Below are positions 16,490 through 25,856 of a DNA stretch of 64,000 nucleotides, piece after piece; position 1 is the first letter of the stretch; each line of letters begins with the position of its first letter. Source of the stretch: Chitinophaga nivalis (lineage in GTDB: Bacteria; Bacteroidota; Bacteroidia; Chitinophagales; Chitinophagaceae); the NCBI RefSeq assembly GCF_025989125.1, contig NZ_JAPDNR010000001.1, forward strand, positions 4,632,301-4,696,300. Reading direction: 5' to 3'. The translations under genes and the position numbers were made by a program. The notes below the pieces were generated by a model, which searched no databases, had not been told where the DNA came from, and worked only from the letters and a program-made list of their open reading frames with translations.

Positions 16490-19375
16490 TTACAGGTTGT
16501 AACCCAGCGCCACATACCATTGGGAACCGATTGTCGGGTTACCCCATGACTGCGTATATCCTTTATTCAGGATATTGGTACCGCCCAGTTTAATAGTGGT
16601 TTTGGCTTTCGGGAAAAATTTGCTGGCCATCGCATCGAGAGTGCCATAGGCGGGAATTTCACTTTTTCCGGCTACGTTTACATTAGGTCCTACGAAGGAT
16701 GATTGCCAGATATAACCTTCCTGCCAGCGCCAGGCGATGTTAAAGGCGATCTGTGTATTGGCAATGTTACGGTTACCGAAATTCAGGTTGTACCGTACTT
16801 TAGGCGTGTTGTACATCACCAGGAAGCTGCCCAGATCCTTTTCATTTGTCAGTTCGTTGTAGGAGATGTTACCACCTGCCGTGAAATTAGCTGGCAGGCT
16901 GTAATCGAGGCCCAGTGCCCAACCCCATGATTTCACAGTTTCTTCTGCGCTTACCGGGATCGAGAACACATTCCGGGTGCTGGCTCCGGTAGGTTGTATC
17001 AATACCTGGATGCCATTCATGTTTTTGAAATCATTTTTGTAGATGTAGGCATCAATCAACAGCTTTTTAGCGATGAGGGCTTTATAGCCGATTTCATATG
17101 CCTGGATTTTCTCCGGTTGGAATTCACGGAAAGTATATTGTTTGGGAGCACCTGCCTGTACAGACTGCAGGGTATACACCGGACCTTTGTTGAGGCCGTA
17201 ACGTTCCCGTAAAAAGGGCAGACCGCCGATGAGCCTTGCCTGTGGCGTCAGCAGGTCGATGTACTGATCCTGGTTATGCGGAATACGGAAACCGGTCTGA
17301 TAGGAAGCCCGGATGTTGTGGGTTTCCAGGAAAGTATATACCGCCGATAAACGGGGGCTGAACTGTCCTTTGAAGTTGGTGTTTTTATCGTAACGGATAG
17401 ATCCGGTCAGTTTCAAATGTTCCTGCGCTAATTTTTTCATCACCTGTACATAGCCACCATATTCGTTGATCCGGAATTCTTTGCCGTTATCATCTACTGC
17501 AAAGATGGTTTTTTCGGAGTTCAGGGTATACAGCCGGTAGTTACCTCCTACGAGGATTTCAGCGAAGTGGATGAACCGATGGAAGTTGTACATGAACTCT
17601 GCCTGATACAGGTTGGTTTTATCGGTGAATTTAGCGCCTATACCTGTGGCGTCGCCGGGGATAGGTTTGCTTTTCACCGCATCTGCCGCATCATTAAACT
17701 CCTTGGAGCCTGGCAGAAAGCGGCCCTGATCGGCTTTATTTCTGGCAGCGGTATTAAAGGCGCCGCGCTGTGCATCAAGTGCGTTTTGCGCCGTGGTTAA
17801 TGCAGCGGCAGGGGTAGCACCTCCGGCGAGTGCCGCACCATATGCTTTGGCAAAGGCAGGCAGGGCGGCACCGGCATAAGTGCCGAAATATTCACCATAC
17901 CACTGGGTGCTCTTCTTCCAGGCTTCATTAATGCCGGAAGCCAGGGTACCGGCGGCATAGCTGTCGCCCGATCTTTCCTGGGTAGTATACAACCGTACAT
18001 AAAAATCACTGCCTTTCAGTTCTACTTTGTATTGTCCCATCATGAAATTCTTGAGGGAGTACCGGTCTGCCCCGGTATATACAGACGTACCATAACCGAA
18101 GTTGCCCTGGATCAGGGCTTCCAGGTTATTATTGATTTTATAGTGCAGGGCGCCGTTCAGTTTCAGGTTTTTGGTATTGTAGTCTACCACATCGGATTCG
18201 TTGTAGCCGGTGCGGGTTACATCGGCCATGGCTGCCCCGGGAATGGCGGCGTTCAGGATCTGAGCGGGAGTAACCGTGTTACCCAGCATACCGGCAAGGC
18301 CAGCCAGTTGCGCGCCCAGGGCGGAACCGGGCGTATTAGCCTGTGATGCCAGGGTATTATACATATTGACGGTGTTTTCATCGCCGTAGGTATTCACACC
18401 GTTGTAACCTTCGTTGTTGGCGCGGGTACCGTTTTGCAACGTATGTCCGTTGGCGAGACTCTGATCGCGTTGATCATAGGCCTGCCAGTCTTTCGCCTGG
18501 AGGTAACCAACATTTAATTTAAAAGCCCATTTATTATTGAATGCTTTTGCATAACGTACAGATACATCATAATAACCGGTGGTGGCGCTGGTGCGGCCTT
18601 TATCCTGGAGGAAGCCGGTTTTTACCTGTGCACTGAGTCCCTGGTACTGAAAAGGATTTTTACTGTTCATCAGTACAATACCATTGAGGGCATTGGGACC
18701 ATACAGGGCAGAAGCTGCGCCGGGAATAAGTTCTACGCTTTCCAGATCCAGCTCCGGAATACCCACCATATTACCTACGGAGAAGTTCAGTCCGGGTGCC
18801 TGGTTATCCATACCATCGCTCAGTTGCAACAGCCGCGTATTACCATTGCTGTTGAAGCCACGGGTATTCACTGATTTGAAGGTTAAGCTCTGTGCACTCA
18901 TTTCCACCCCTTTCAGGTTGATGAGGGCATCGTAAAAACTGGGTGCAGGAGAAGCTTTTAAGGCGCGGGTATCCAGTTTTTCAATGGAAACCGGCGACTC
19001 CAGTATACTTTCCTGTACACGGCTGGCGGCTACGACTACTTCCTGGCCAAGGATTTCTGTACTGCCCAGTTGCACCGCTACTTTTTCGGTAGCGCTGTTG
19101 ACAGTTTGTTCTGCAGACTTGTAACCAACATAGGAAAATACAAGTGTCAGGGGGAATGCGTGCGTGGTTTTAAGCTGGAAGGATCCGTTGGCGCCGGTGA
19201 TGGTACCGGCCGTAACGCCTTTGATACTAATGGTAACACCAGGCATAGGTGTACCGGTTGTTTTGTCGGTGACAGTACCGCTGATAGTACCGGGCGTTTG
19301 TGCTGAGATTACCGGATATAGGGATAATAATAGCAACAGGGAAGCCATACCAGCTTTGACTAGAATGCTTTTCAT
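16490..19375 (-). CDS. TonB-dependent receptor with CarboxypepD_reg-like domain
   Basis: A 961-residue outer-membrane receptor. A signal peptide covers about 1-25 (MKSILVKAGMASLLLLLSLY). A carboxypeptidase-regulatory-like Ig domain follows at about 29-110 (GTISGTVTDKTTGTPMPGV). A plug domain lies at about 125-245 (VVVAASRVQESILESPVSIE), then a 22-strand barrel ending in an aromatic C-terminus (YVALGYNL). It should import a large or scarce nutrient using TonB-ExbBD energy. No SusD-like partner follows, so a siderophore, cofactor or peptide substrate is as likely as a glycan. An Ala-rich insert around residues 455-520 lies in an extracellular loop. It is monocistronic. Confidence 0.9.
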   Translation of the reverse strand: MKSILVKAGMASLLLLLSLYPVISAQTPGTISGTVTDKTTGTPMPGVTISIKGVTAGTITGANGSFQLKTTHAFPLTLVFSYVGYKSAEQTVNSATEKVAVQLGSTEILGQEVVVAASRVQESILESPVSIEKLDTRALKASPAPSFYDALINLKGVEMSAQSLTFKSVNTRGFNSNGNTRLLQLSDGMDNQAPGLNFSVGNMVGIPELDLESVELIPGAASALYGPNALNGIVLMNSKNPFQYQGLSAQVKTGFLQDKGRTSATTGYYDVSVRYAKAFNNKWAFKLNVGYLQAKDWQAYDQRDQSLANGHTLQNGTRANNEGYNGVNTYGDENTVNMYNTLASQANTPGSALGAQLAGLAGMLGNTVTPAQILNAAIPGAAMADVTRTGYNESDVVDYNTKNLKLNGALHYKINNNLEALIQGNFGYGTSVYTGADRYSLKNFMMGQYKVELKGSDFYVRLYTTQERSGDSYAAGTLASGINEAWKKSTQWYGEYFGTYAGAALPAFAKAYGAALAGGATPAAALTTAQNALDAQRGAFNTAARNKADQGRFLPGSKEFNDAADAVKSKPIPGDATGIGAKFTDKTNLYQAEFMYNFHRFIHFAEILVGGNYRLYTLNSEKTIFAVDDNGKEFRINEYGGYVQVMKKLAQEHLKLTGSIRYDKNTNFKGQFSPRLSAVYTFLETHNIRASYQTGFRIPHNQDQYIDLLTPQARLIGGLPFLRERYGLNKGPVYTLQSVQAGAPKQYTFREFQPEKIQAYEIGYKALIAKKLLIDAYIYKNDFKNMNGIQVLIQPTGASTRNVFSIPVSAEETVKSWGWALGLDYSLPANFTAGGNISYNELTNEKDLGSFLVMYNTPKVRYNLNFGNRNIANTQIAFNIAWRWQEGYIWQSSFVGPNVNVAGKSEIPAYGTLDAMASKFFPKAKTTIKLGGTNILNKGYTQSWGNPTIGSQWYVALGYNL

Positions 19376-19443
19376 ACAAAGAGGATTTAGACTTGGTTTA
19401 GTTAAATATAACGAAAGAATTATGAATTACACATAAAGCAGCA

Positions 19444-19488
19444 CGCTTTTTCAGGAAGAAGGGTGTCTTTTTTCTTCCTGGAAAAGCG
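19444..19488 (-). terminator. Hairpin downstream of metX
   Basis: Seventeen-base arms (19444-19460 and 19472-19488) pair with a single wobble. The hairpin lies between the end of metX and the start of the TonB receptor, both on the minus strand. It lacks a strong U-tract on the minus strand, so the termination role is probable rather than certain. Confidence 0.5.
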
Positions 19489-19517
19489 TCCTGTTATATA
19501 TTATATGAAACTTTCGT

Positions 19518-20540
19518 TTATCCCTGGTGCAGCCAGTCGTTTAAAATGGTGCCGATGGTTTCGAATTCGATGAGGAAGCCATCATGTCCGTAAGTGGAGT
19601 CTATTTCGTGGTAGGTCGCCTGTGGCAGGTGAGTTGCCAGCAATCGTTGTTCTTCCGGCGGACATAAAATATCGCTGCTGATGCCGATCAGCAGGGTGGG
19701 TTGGGTAATATGGGAGAGGGCGGCTGTAATGTCTTCATGACGTCCCCGTGCAATATTGTGGCTATCCATGGCTTTGGTGAGCAGCCAGTAGGTTTGTGCA
19801 TTGAAACGTTTGACCAGTTTGTCGCCCTGATAATTAATATAGGAAGAGGCCCGGAAGCCATCTGTTTTTTCCTTGTCGGGGTCAGACTGTGCACGTACAA
19901 AGGTCTGGTAGTTCCGGTACGTCAGCATGCCTATTGCCCGTGCCGCCTTGAGTCCGGCAGCGCCGGCAGCAGGGGTGGGGTCTTCCCAGGTATGGTCTGC
20001 CTCTATGGCCAGCCGCTGTGCGGTATGTATAGCAATACCCCAGGCACTTTCCGCAGCACCGGTGCAAAGCAGGAACAGTTTGCCGATCAGCTGTGGCTCT
20101 GTCAATGCCCATTCCAATACCTGATAGCCTCCCATAGAACCGCCTACAAGCAGGCCTATTCGGGGAATCCGGAGGTGTTGCCGCAGTAAGATGTGCGCCT
20201 GTACCATATCGCGGATGGTGACCGCCGGAAAAGTATGGTACCAGGGTTGCCCGGTATCCGGGTTAACGGAGTGCGGGCCGGAACTGCCATAGCAGGAACC
20301 TATAATATTGGCACAGACAATAAAATGCCGGGCAGGATCTATGGGCCTGCCGGTTCCCGTAAGTCCGGCCCACCAGTCGGCAACATCACTGTTGGCGGTC
20401 AACGCGTGACATATCCACACCACATTACTGCCATCTGCATTCATGGTACCATACGTATGGTAAGCGATGTGCAAGGAGGGTAAAACCTGGCCGGATTCTA
20501 ACCGGAATGATGCTGTACTATGGAAAACCTTAACCGACAA
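19518..20540 (-). CDS. metX: Homoserine O-acetyltransferase family (MetX, alpha/beta hydrolase)
   Basis: A 340-residue alpha/beta-hydrolase acyltransferase that acylates the homoserine hydroxyl at the entry to methionine synthesis. The nucleophile elbow is GGSMGG at 133-138 (S135). The acid is in DILCPPEEQ and the His in YGHDGF near the C-terminus. The oxyanion and substrate segment HALTANSDVADWW is near 45-57. Length is close to the usual 350-380. MetX enzymes can use acetyl- or succinyl-CoA and the choice cannot be settled here. It is divergent from osmC-metZ, and metZ encodes the next pathway step. A -7 box TAGTTTTG (minus strand, 20558-20565) implies a leader of about 12 bases, leaving no room for a SAM riboswitch. 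Confidence 0.9.
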   Translation of the reverse strand: MSVKVFHSTASFRLESGQVLPSLHIAYHTYGTMNADGSNVVWICHALTANSDVADWWAGLTGTGRPIDPARHFIVCANIIGSCYGSSGPHSVNPDTGQPWYHTFPAVTIRDMVQAHILLRQHLRIPRIGLLVGGSMGGYQVLEWALTEPQLIGKLFLLCTGAAESAWGIAIHTAQRLAIEADHTWEDPTPAAGAAGLKAARAIGMLTYRNYQTFVRAQSDPDKEKTDGFRASSYINYQGDKLVKRFNAQTYWLLTKAMDSHNIARGRHEDITAALSHITQPTLLIGISSDILCPPEEQRLLATHLPQATYHEIDSTYGHDGFLIEFETIGTILNDWLHQG

Positions 20541-20557
20541 TCTGTTTTAAATTTGCG

Positions 20558-20565
20558 CAAAACTA
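20558..20565 (-). promoter_or_regulatory. Candidate -7 element of metX
   Basis: On the minus strand this reads TAGTTTTG, matching TAnnTTTG, 17 bases before the metX ATG. No good -33 box is seen. Confidence 0.4.
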
Positions 20566-20616
20566 CAATATCCATCCCTAAATGTTTAGTAATTCGTAAT
20601 TCGGCTGTGAATTTTT

Positions 20617-20624
20617 TATCTTTG
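20617..20624 (+). promoter_or_regulatory. -7 element of osmC-metZ
   Basis: TATCTTTG matches TAnnTTTG and lies 19 bases before the osmC ATG at 20644. The -33 position (about 20594) has only a partial match. Confidence 0.5.
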
Positions 20625-20643
20625 CTATAGAAAATAACTAACT

Positions 20644-21063
20644 ATGAAGATAGCATTACAAAGAGTAGACGACGGCTTTAACATGGAGGCTGTAGACGAA
20701 GGCGGTCACAAAGTACTGATGGATTCATCAGTGGAAAACGGCGGCAAAAACAATGGGGTAAGACCTATGCAGATGATGATTATGGGACTGGGAGGCTGTT
20801 CTGCTATCGACGTGTTAATGATCCTCAAAAAGCAACGCCAGGAAGTAACGGATTTCCGTATCGAAATCGATGCAGAAAGAGAAAAAGGGAAAGAACCAGC
20901 TTTATGGGAAACGGCTCATATCATCTTCCATTTTACCGGTAATATCGATCCGGATAAAGCAGCACGGGCTGTAGAGCTTTCTATGAATAAATACTGCTCC
21001 GTAGCGGAAACCCTGCGTCAGTCGAATACCAAACTGACCTGGGAAGTGAAACTGAACGCGTAA
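20644..21063 (+). CDS. OsmC family protein
   Basis: A 139-residue OsmC/Ohr-fold protein. The two reactive cysteines of the family are present: C52 in GLGGCSAIDV and C118 in KYCSVAETL. These proteins reduce organic hydroperoxides or handle reactive sulfur species. It is 23 bases upstream of metZ on the same strand. This suggests a role with sulfur assimilation, for example protecting or processing persulfide or sulfhydryl intermediates, but that is inferred from context only. A -7 box lies 19 bases upstream. Confidence 0.88.
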   Translation: MKIALQRVDDGFNMEAVDEGGHKVLMDSSVENGGKNNGVRPMQMMIMGLGGCSAIDVLMILKKQRQEVTDFRIEIDAEREKGKEPALWETAHIIFHFTGNIDPDKAARAVELSMNKYCSVAETLRQSNTKLTWEVKLNA

Positions 21064-21086
21064 TCTGCAGAAACCACCATATATTC

Positions 21087-22271
21087 ATGCATAAAGAGAA
21101 TCAATACCAACCTGATACCCACGCCGTAAGAATTCAAACAGCCAGAACAGACCAGATGGAACACTCTACACCGATGTTCCTGACTTCCAGCTTTTGTTTT
21201 GATGACGCGGAAGAAATGCGGGCTACTTTTGCTGATGAAACCGACTTCAACATCTATAGCCGTTTCAGTAATCCGAATGTAGATGAGTTTATACAAAAGA
21301 TGTGTGCCCTGGAAGGTGCAGAAGCGGGTTACGCTACTGCTTCCGGTATGAGTGCCATCTTTGCCAGCTTTATGGCCCTGCTGAAAGCCGGCGATCATAT
21401 TCTCTCTGCCCGTTCCATTTTTGGCTCCACGCATACGGTGGTGACTAAATTCCTGCCTAAATGGGGGATTGAGTATTCCTATTTTGATATGAATGATCCG
21501 GCTTCCATCGAAGCCATGATTCAACCCAATACCCGGATGATCTACGTGGAAACCCCGTCTAATCCGGGTCTGGAGATCATTGACATGGAATGGCTGGCCG
21601 GCATCGCCAATAAACACAATATCATCCTCAATGTAGATAACTGTTTTGCCACACCGGTATTACAGCGGCCCATCGCTGCAGGCGCGCACCTGGTAGTGCA
21701 TTCTGCTACCAAATGGATCGATGGCCAGGGTAGGGTACTGGGAGGTGTGATTGTAGGTAGAAAAGACCTGATTAAAGACATCCACACTTTCTGCAGAAGC
21801 ACCGGGCCGGCCATGTCGCCTTTTAATGCCTGGGTACTCAGCAAAAGCCTGGAAACTTTGTACGTGCGGATGGAACGCCACTCGGACAGTGCGTTGAAAC
21901 TGGCGCAGGCGCTGGAAAACAACCCACACCTGTTATCCATAAAATATCCGTTTCTGCCTACGCATCCACAATATGCCATTGCTACCAAACAAATGAGTGG
22001 CGGCGGTGGTATCGTGTGCTTTGAACTGAAAGGCGGGCTGGAACAAGGGGTACGTTTCCTGGATTCCCTGCAGCTCCTGTCGCTGACGGCTAATCTGGGC
22101 GACAGCCGTAGTATTGCTTCTCACCCGGCCAGTACTACACATGCCAAACTCACAGACGCAGAAAGAGCCAGCGTAGGTATAACGCCAGGGCTTATACGTA
22201 TTTCCGTAGGATTGGAAAATATCAAAGATATCCTGGCCGATATTGAGCAGGCGCTCGATAAAAGCAAATAG
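21087..22271 (+). CDS. metZ: Trans-sulfuration PLP enzyme (O-acyl-homoserine sulfhydrylase / cystathionine gamma-synthase type)
   Basis: A 394-residue fold-type I PLP enzyme of the Cys/Met metabolism family. PLP-binding Lys is K209 in HSATKW. The phosphate-binding segment SGMSAIFASF is near 88-97, and the substrate loop SIASHPASTTHAKL is near the C-terminus. It should exchange the acyl group of O-acylhomoserine for sulfide or cysteine, the step after MetX. Length and motifs fit MetZ best; MetB or MetY cannot be excluded. It is co-transcribed with osmC and ends at a clear terminator (22315-22358). The metX/osmC-metZ divergent arrangement forms a compact methionine locus. Confidence 0.85.
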   Translation: MHKENQYQPDTHAVRIQTARTDQMEHSTPMFLTSSFCFDDAEEMRATFADETDFNIYSRFSNPNVDEFIQKMCALEGAEAGYATASGMSAIFASFMALLKAGDHILSARSIFGSTHTVVTKFLPKWGIEYSYFDMNDPASIEAMIQPNTRMIYVETPSNPGLEIIDMEWLAGIANKHNIILNVDNCFATPVLQRPIAAGAHLVVHSATKWIDGQGRVLGGVIVGRKDLIKDIHTFCRSTGPAMSPFNAWVLSKSLETLYVRMERHSDSALKLAQALENNPHLLSIKYPFLPTHPQYAIATKQMSGGGGIVCFELKGGLEQGVRFLDSLQLLSLTANLGDSRSIASHPASTTHAKLTDAERASVGITPGLIRISVGLENIKDILADIEQALDKSK

Positions 22272-22314
22272 GCATCGCTATCAGCAATCATTGTTGGCAG
22301 CTACAAATATGTTT

Positions 22315-22358
22315 AACCGGGAGTAAGCTATAAGAGTTATGGCTTACTCCCGGTTTTA
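22315..22358 (+). terminator. Intrinsic terminator after metZ
   Basis: AACCGGGAGTAAGC (22315-22328) and GCTTACTCCCGGTT (22342-22355) form a 14-bp perfect stem followed by a short T-rich tail. Confidence 0.8.
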
Positions 22359-22794
22359 TATAGCAAATATGGTGGGGTATCTGCTATGCGATAGCAACAT
22401 AGGATGAGATATATTTGCTGAACCATCTTTATTTTCTTTGGCCTAAAAAAATGCTTATTTTAGCATACCATCTCCACGCGATACTTTCCTCCTTACTCCG
22501 CTGCTGATATTATTTTAACCAAAAAATCCGAATGCATTCATTGTGCTAAGGTAGTGCATGCATGGTGCTAAGGTAGTAGTAAGCATATTGGGTAATATTG
22601 TATCATGCAGGTATCACTTTCCCTTTTTCATGACCCTATTTTGAGGTGCGTAAGCTTACTTTATATACTTGTTTGCGGGGTCGTGTTTTAATAGCCCGTT
22701 TAAACCAGACAACAATTATTAATAATGAGGTGTAGGTATTCCCACACGTCACTTTTTAATTCGTCATTTTTAATTTCTTTGTTATATTACAATC
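22359..22794. other. Intergenic region with nested inverted repeats and a direct repeat
   Basis: No convincing gene is seen. AGCAAATAT (22362-22370) pairs with ATATTTGCT (22411-22419) and encloses TGCTAT/ATAGCA (22382-22396), making a small two-level hairpin. The 13-base sequence GTGCTAAGGTAGT occurs twice, at 22543-22555 and 22565-22577, exactly 22 bases apart (two helical turns). The second half is AT-rich and leads to the small membrane-protein gene at 22795. Confidence 0.5.
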
Positions 22795-23160
22795 ATGAAA
22801 TCCACTTCTCATTTTTTGTTAATACTCCTGTTGGCATTTGTAGCCGGATTGGTACTGCCCTGGTGGAGTGTAGCGCTGGTCGCTTTTTTGGTAACCCTGG
22901 TATTACCCTTGTCTCCGGGTAAATCCTTTTTCGGTGCTTTCCTGTCCGTTTTTGTGTTATGGATGCTGCTGGCATTTTATGCCGACGTACGTAATGACCA
23001 CCTGCTGGCCAACCGTATGAGCGAAATGATCTTACAGGTAAAAAGCGCGCCGTTGATTGGAGTTGTCAGTTCCGTACTGGGAGCATTGGTAGCTGGTTTT
23101 GCCGCCAGCACCGCCGCTTTCCTGCGTGCGCCAAAAGCTGCTGCCAAAGCAACTGCCTGA
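22795..23160 (+). CDS. Small integral membrane protein
   Basis: A 121-residue hydrophobic protein with three or four predicted membrane helices (about 7-25, 25-45, 48-65 and 85-107) and an Ala/Lys-rich C-terminal tail. No catalytic motif is evident. It stands alone, preceded by a TTTCTTTG sequence resembling a -7 box about 20 bases upstream. Function is not recognised. The repeated GTGCTAAGGTAGT motif in its upstream region could be a binding site for its regulation. Confidence 0.7.
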   Translation: MKSTSHFLLILLLAFVAGLVLPWWSVALVAFLVTLVLPLSPGKSFFGAFLSVFVLWMLLAFYADVRNDHLLANRMSEMILQVKSAPLIGVVSSVLGALVAGFAASTAAFLRAPKAAAKATA

Positions 23161-23243
23161 TTTTAATTATCATGTGCTGTTAAGATTCTGGTAAAATAAC
23201 CGCAGTGTATACCCTATATGCTGCGGCTATGTATTTTTACGTC

Positions 23244-25763
23244 ATGATGAAATACCTATCTGCCCTGTTTTGCCTGCTTATTGCCGGGTTATGTAAGGCC
23301 AATACGATTCGTGGCCGGGTGACCAATGAAAAAGATCAACCCCTCCCATATGCCACTGTATTTATCAAAGGCACTACAACAGGAACAACCACCAATGCAG
23401 CCGGTCAGTATCAGCTGGAGCTGGCCCCCGGAAATTATACCCTCATCTGTCAATATATCGGTTACCGTAAAACCACTGTGGAGGTACAACTCAGTACACC
23501 GCTGCAAACGCTCGATTTCCACCTGGAGCCTGTGAACATGCAAATCCGGGAAGTGGTGATAAAAGCGGGTGGCGAGGACCCTGCCTATGCCATTATCCGG
23601 CAGGCTATTAAGAAACGCCGCTTTTATCAGCAACAGGTAAAGGAGTACAGTTGTATGTCCTATATCAAAGGCGCCATTGCCATGAATGGTGTACCCGATC
23701 GTTTCCTGGGTAAGAAGATGGATAAAAAGGAAATGGGGGTAGACAGTGCCGGGAAAGGCATGGTGTTCCTGTCAGAATCTGTAACGAAGATAGTAGCCCG
23801 CCAGCCCGACAAAATAAAACTGGAAGTCATCTCCTCCCGGAAAAGTGGTGGTGGCTTGGGGTTAGACTTCCCCGCCATTATCAGCTTTTATGATAACAAC
23901 GTATCTGCGGTGATCACGCAGATGGGCCCCCGTGGCTATATTTCCCCGATCGCAGAAAATGCATTATCGTATTATAAGTACCGGCTGGAAGGGGAGTTTC
24001 AGGAAGATGGACATACGGTAAGCCGGATAAAGGTAATGCCTAAACGAAAACAGGAACCCCTGTTTTCCGGCTATATTTTTATTACGGATAAAGACTGGCG
24101 TATTCACAGTACCGATCTGATTTTGACCAACGAATACCAGTTGGAACTGATGGACACCCTGCAAATCCGCCAAACGCATGTACCGGTTACACCGGAGGTC
24201 TGGCGGATAAAAGACCAGGTGCTGCACTTCGCCGTGAAACGATTTGGCTTCGGTATGTCGGGTAATTTTGTGAATGTATACAGTGATTATAACGTGCAGC
24301 CTAACCTGCCTGCCGGTTATTTTGATAAGACCCTCATGAAATATGATACGGCCTTCGATAAACAGCCACGCAGCTGGTGGGATAGCATCCGTCCGGTGCC
24401 GCTGGAGCAGGCCGAAGTAAAGGATTACCGCGAGAAAGACAGTATCGCCAAGGCAGAAAGAGATTCCGCTTTTTCCCGCTACCGGCTGGATTCCCTGCAG
24501 CAAAAACAAAAACCGGTAAAAATGATGGATGTGTTGTGGAATGGTGTAAAACACCAGTATTATTTCCGCCGCGATAGCGCTATCCTGTATCATTCCCTGC
24601 AGGTGAAGTCGTTGTTAAAATCGCTGAAATATAATACGGTAGAAGGGTTGGTACTGGCGTTGGAACCTACACTCACGCTGAATACCGGAAAGGAAAATAC
24701 ACTGAAAATATCGCCGTTTATCCGTTATGGTTTGAGTAATACTCACCTGAATGCCTATACGCAGATTGATTTCAGTAACGGCAGCCGCCTGAAAAACCGC
24801 TATGGCCGTAACAACTGGACATTGGCAGGAGGGAAGCGCATCAGTCAGTTTAACCAGGATAATCCCATTGATAATATTGCCAACGAGTTTTATACCCTGC
24901 TCCTGAAAGAAAACTATATGAAACTGTATGAGAACTGGTTTGGCCATCTTCAATACAGCCGTACCTTTCAGACAAATGATAAACTAACCGCAGGTATTAC
25001 CTACGAAAGCAGGATACCGGTAGAAAATACAACAGACTTCGTCATTTTCCGGAATGATCGTAAACAGTTTACGCCCAATCATCCAAACGAATTTTCCAAC
25101 ATACCATTTACCCGGCATCAGGCTTTGGTGCTGGATCTGCATTTCCGCTTTCAGCCCGGACAACAGTTTATAGAACTGCCGGATCGGAAAATTCCGTTTG
25201 GTTCCAAATATCCGACATTTGAAATCGCCTATAGTAAAGGCATTCCCAATGTAGCCAACAGCATTGTCGACTTTGATAAATGGCAGTTTGCCGTGCGGGA
25301 CGATATGAACTTTAAATTATTTGGCGCCTTTCGCTATCATGTGAGTGTGGGTGGTTTTATCAACGACCGTAATGTCCAGTTGCCCGATTACCAGCATTTC
25401 AATGGTAATCAGACTTTCTACAATACCAAGTACCTCAATAGTTTTCAGCTGGCGCCTTATTACCGGTATAGTACTACTGCGCCGTTTTATGCTACCGCAA
25501 ATGTGGAACATCATTTCAATGGTTTACTGACCAATAAAATTCCGTTGTTCAATCGCTTGAAATGGCACCTGGTAGCTGGTTCCAATGCATTCTATGTAAA
25601 TAGCGACAATAACTATGTGGAAGTATTTGGCGGTATTGAAAATATATTCAAGATGATCCGGGTAGATGTAGTAGCCGGTTATCAGACGAAAGAAGATACA
25701 CGTATAGGCGTTAGAGTTGGATTTGGGGGCATTCTGGGTGGTATGGTAAAAGCGCAGCAATAA
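23244..25763 (+). CDS. DUF5686 outer-membrane protein with carboxypeptidase-regulatory-like domain
   Basis: About 839 residues. The start is placed at ATG 23244 because it begins a good signal peptide (MMKYLSALFCLLIAGLCKA); an upstream GTG at 23205 would add 13 residues that spoil it. A CarboxypepD_reg-like beta-sandwich covers about 20-105 (IRGRVTNEKDQPLPYATVF). The DUF5686 region follows, opening with AYAIIRQAIKKRRFYQQQVKEY, a pattern conserved in Bacteroidota. The last about 350 residues look like outer-membrane beta-strands and end in a barrel-like segment. The protein probably resides in the outer membrane; its substrate is unknown. It is monocistronic. Confidence 0.85.
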   Translation: MMKYLSALFCLLIAGLCKANTIRGRVTNEKDQPLPYATVFIKGTTTGTTTNAAGQYQLELAPGNYTLICQYIGYRKTTVEVQLSTPLQTLDFHLEPVNMQIREVVIKAGGEDPAYAIIRQAIKKRRFYQQQVKEYSCMSYIKGAIAMNGVPDRFLGKKMDKKEMGVDSAGKGMVFLSESVTKIVARQPDKIKLEVISSRKSGGGLGLDFPAIISFYDNNVSAVITQMGPRGYISPIAENALSYYKYRLEGEFQEDGHTVSRIKVMPKRKQEPLFSGYIFITDKDWRIHSTDLILTNEYQLELMDTLQIRQTHVPVTPEVWRIKDQVLHFAVKRFGFGMSGNFVNVYSDYNVQPNLPAGYFDKTLMKYDTAFDKQPRSWWDSIRPVPLEQAEVKDYREKDSIAKAERDSAFSRYRLDSLQQKQKPVKMMDVLWNGVKHQYYFRRDSAILYHSLQVKSLLKSLKYNTVEGLVLALEPTLTLNTGKENTLKISPFIRYGLSNTHLNAYTQIDFSNGSRLKNRYGRNNWTLAGGKRISQFNQDNPIDNIANEFYTLLLKENYMKLYENWFGHLQYSRTFQTNDKLTAGITYESRIPVENTTDFVIFRNDRKQFTPNHPNEFSNIPFTRHQALVLDLHFRFQPGQQFIELPDRKIPFGSKYPTFEIAYSKGIPNVANSIVDFDKWQFAVRDDMNFKLFGAFRYHVSVGGFINDRNVQLPDYQHFNGNQTFYNTKYLNSFQLAPYYRYSTTAPFYATANVEHHFNGLLTNKIPLFNRLKWHLVAGSNAFYVNSDNNYVEVFGGIENIFKMIRVDVVAGYQTKEDTRIGVRVGFGGILGGMVKAQQ

Positions 25764-25775
25764 ATCGTTGGATGG

Positions 25776-25823
25776 CGGAGATTTTGTTTCCTGCCCACTT
25801 ATCCGGCTAAAACAAAATCTCCG
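25776..25823. terminator. Hairpin after the DUF5686 gene
   Basis: CGGAGATTTTGTTT (25776-25789) and AAACAAAATCTCCG (25810-25823) form a 14-bp perfect stem. It lies between this gene and a convergent small minus-strand ORF, so it probably serves both. Confidence 0.6.
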
Positions 25824-25856
25824 TATCGCTTATTTGTATGATGAATACCGATCTGA

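Noticed and set aside
20541..20643. Possible SAM riboswitch between metX and osmC
   Set aside because: Only 103 bases separate the two starts, both -7 boxes leave leaders of about 12-15 bases, and no riboswitch-like stems are seen.
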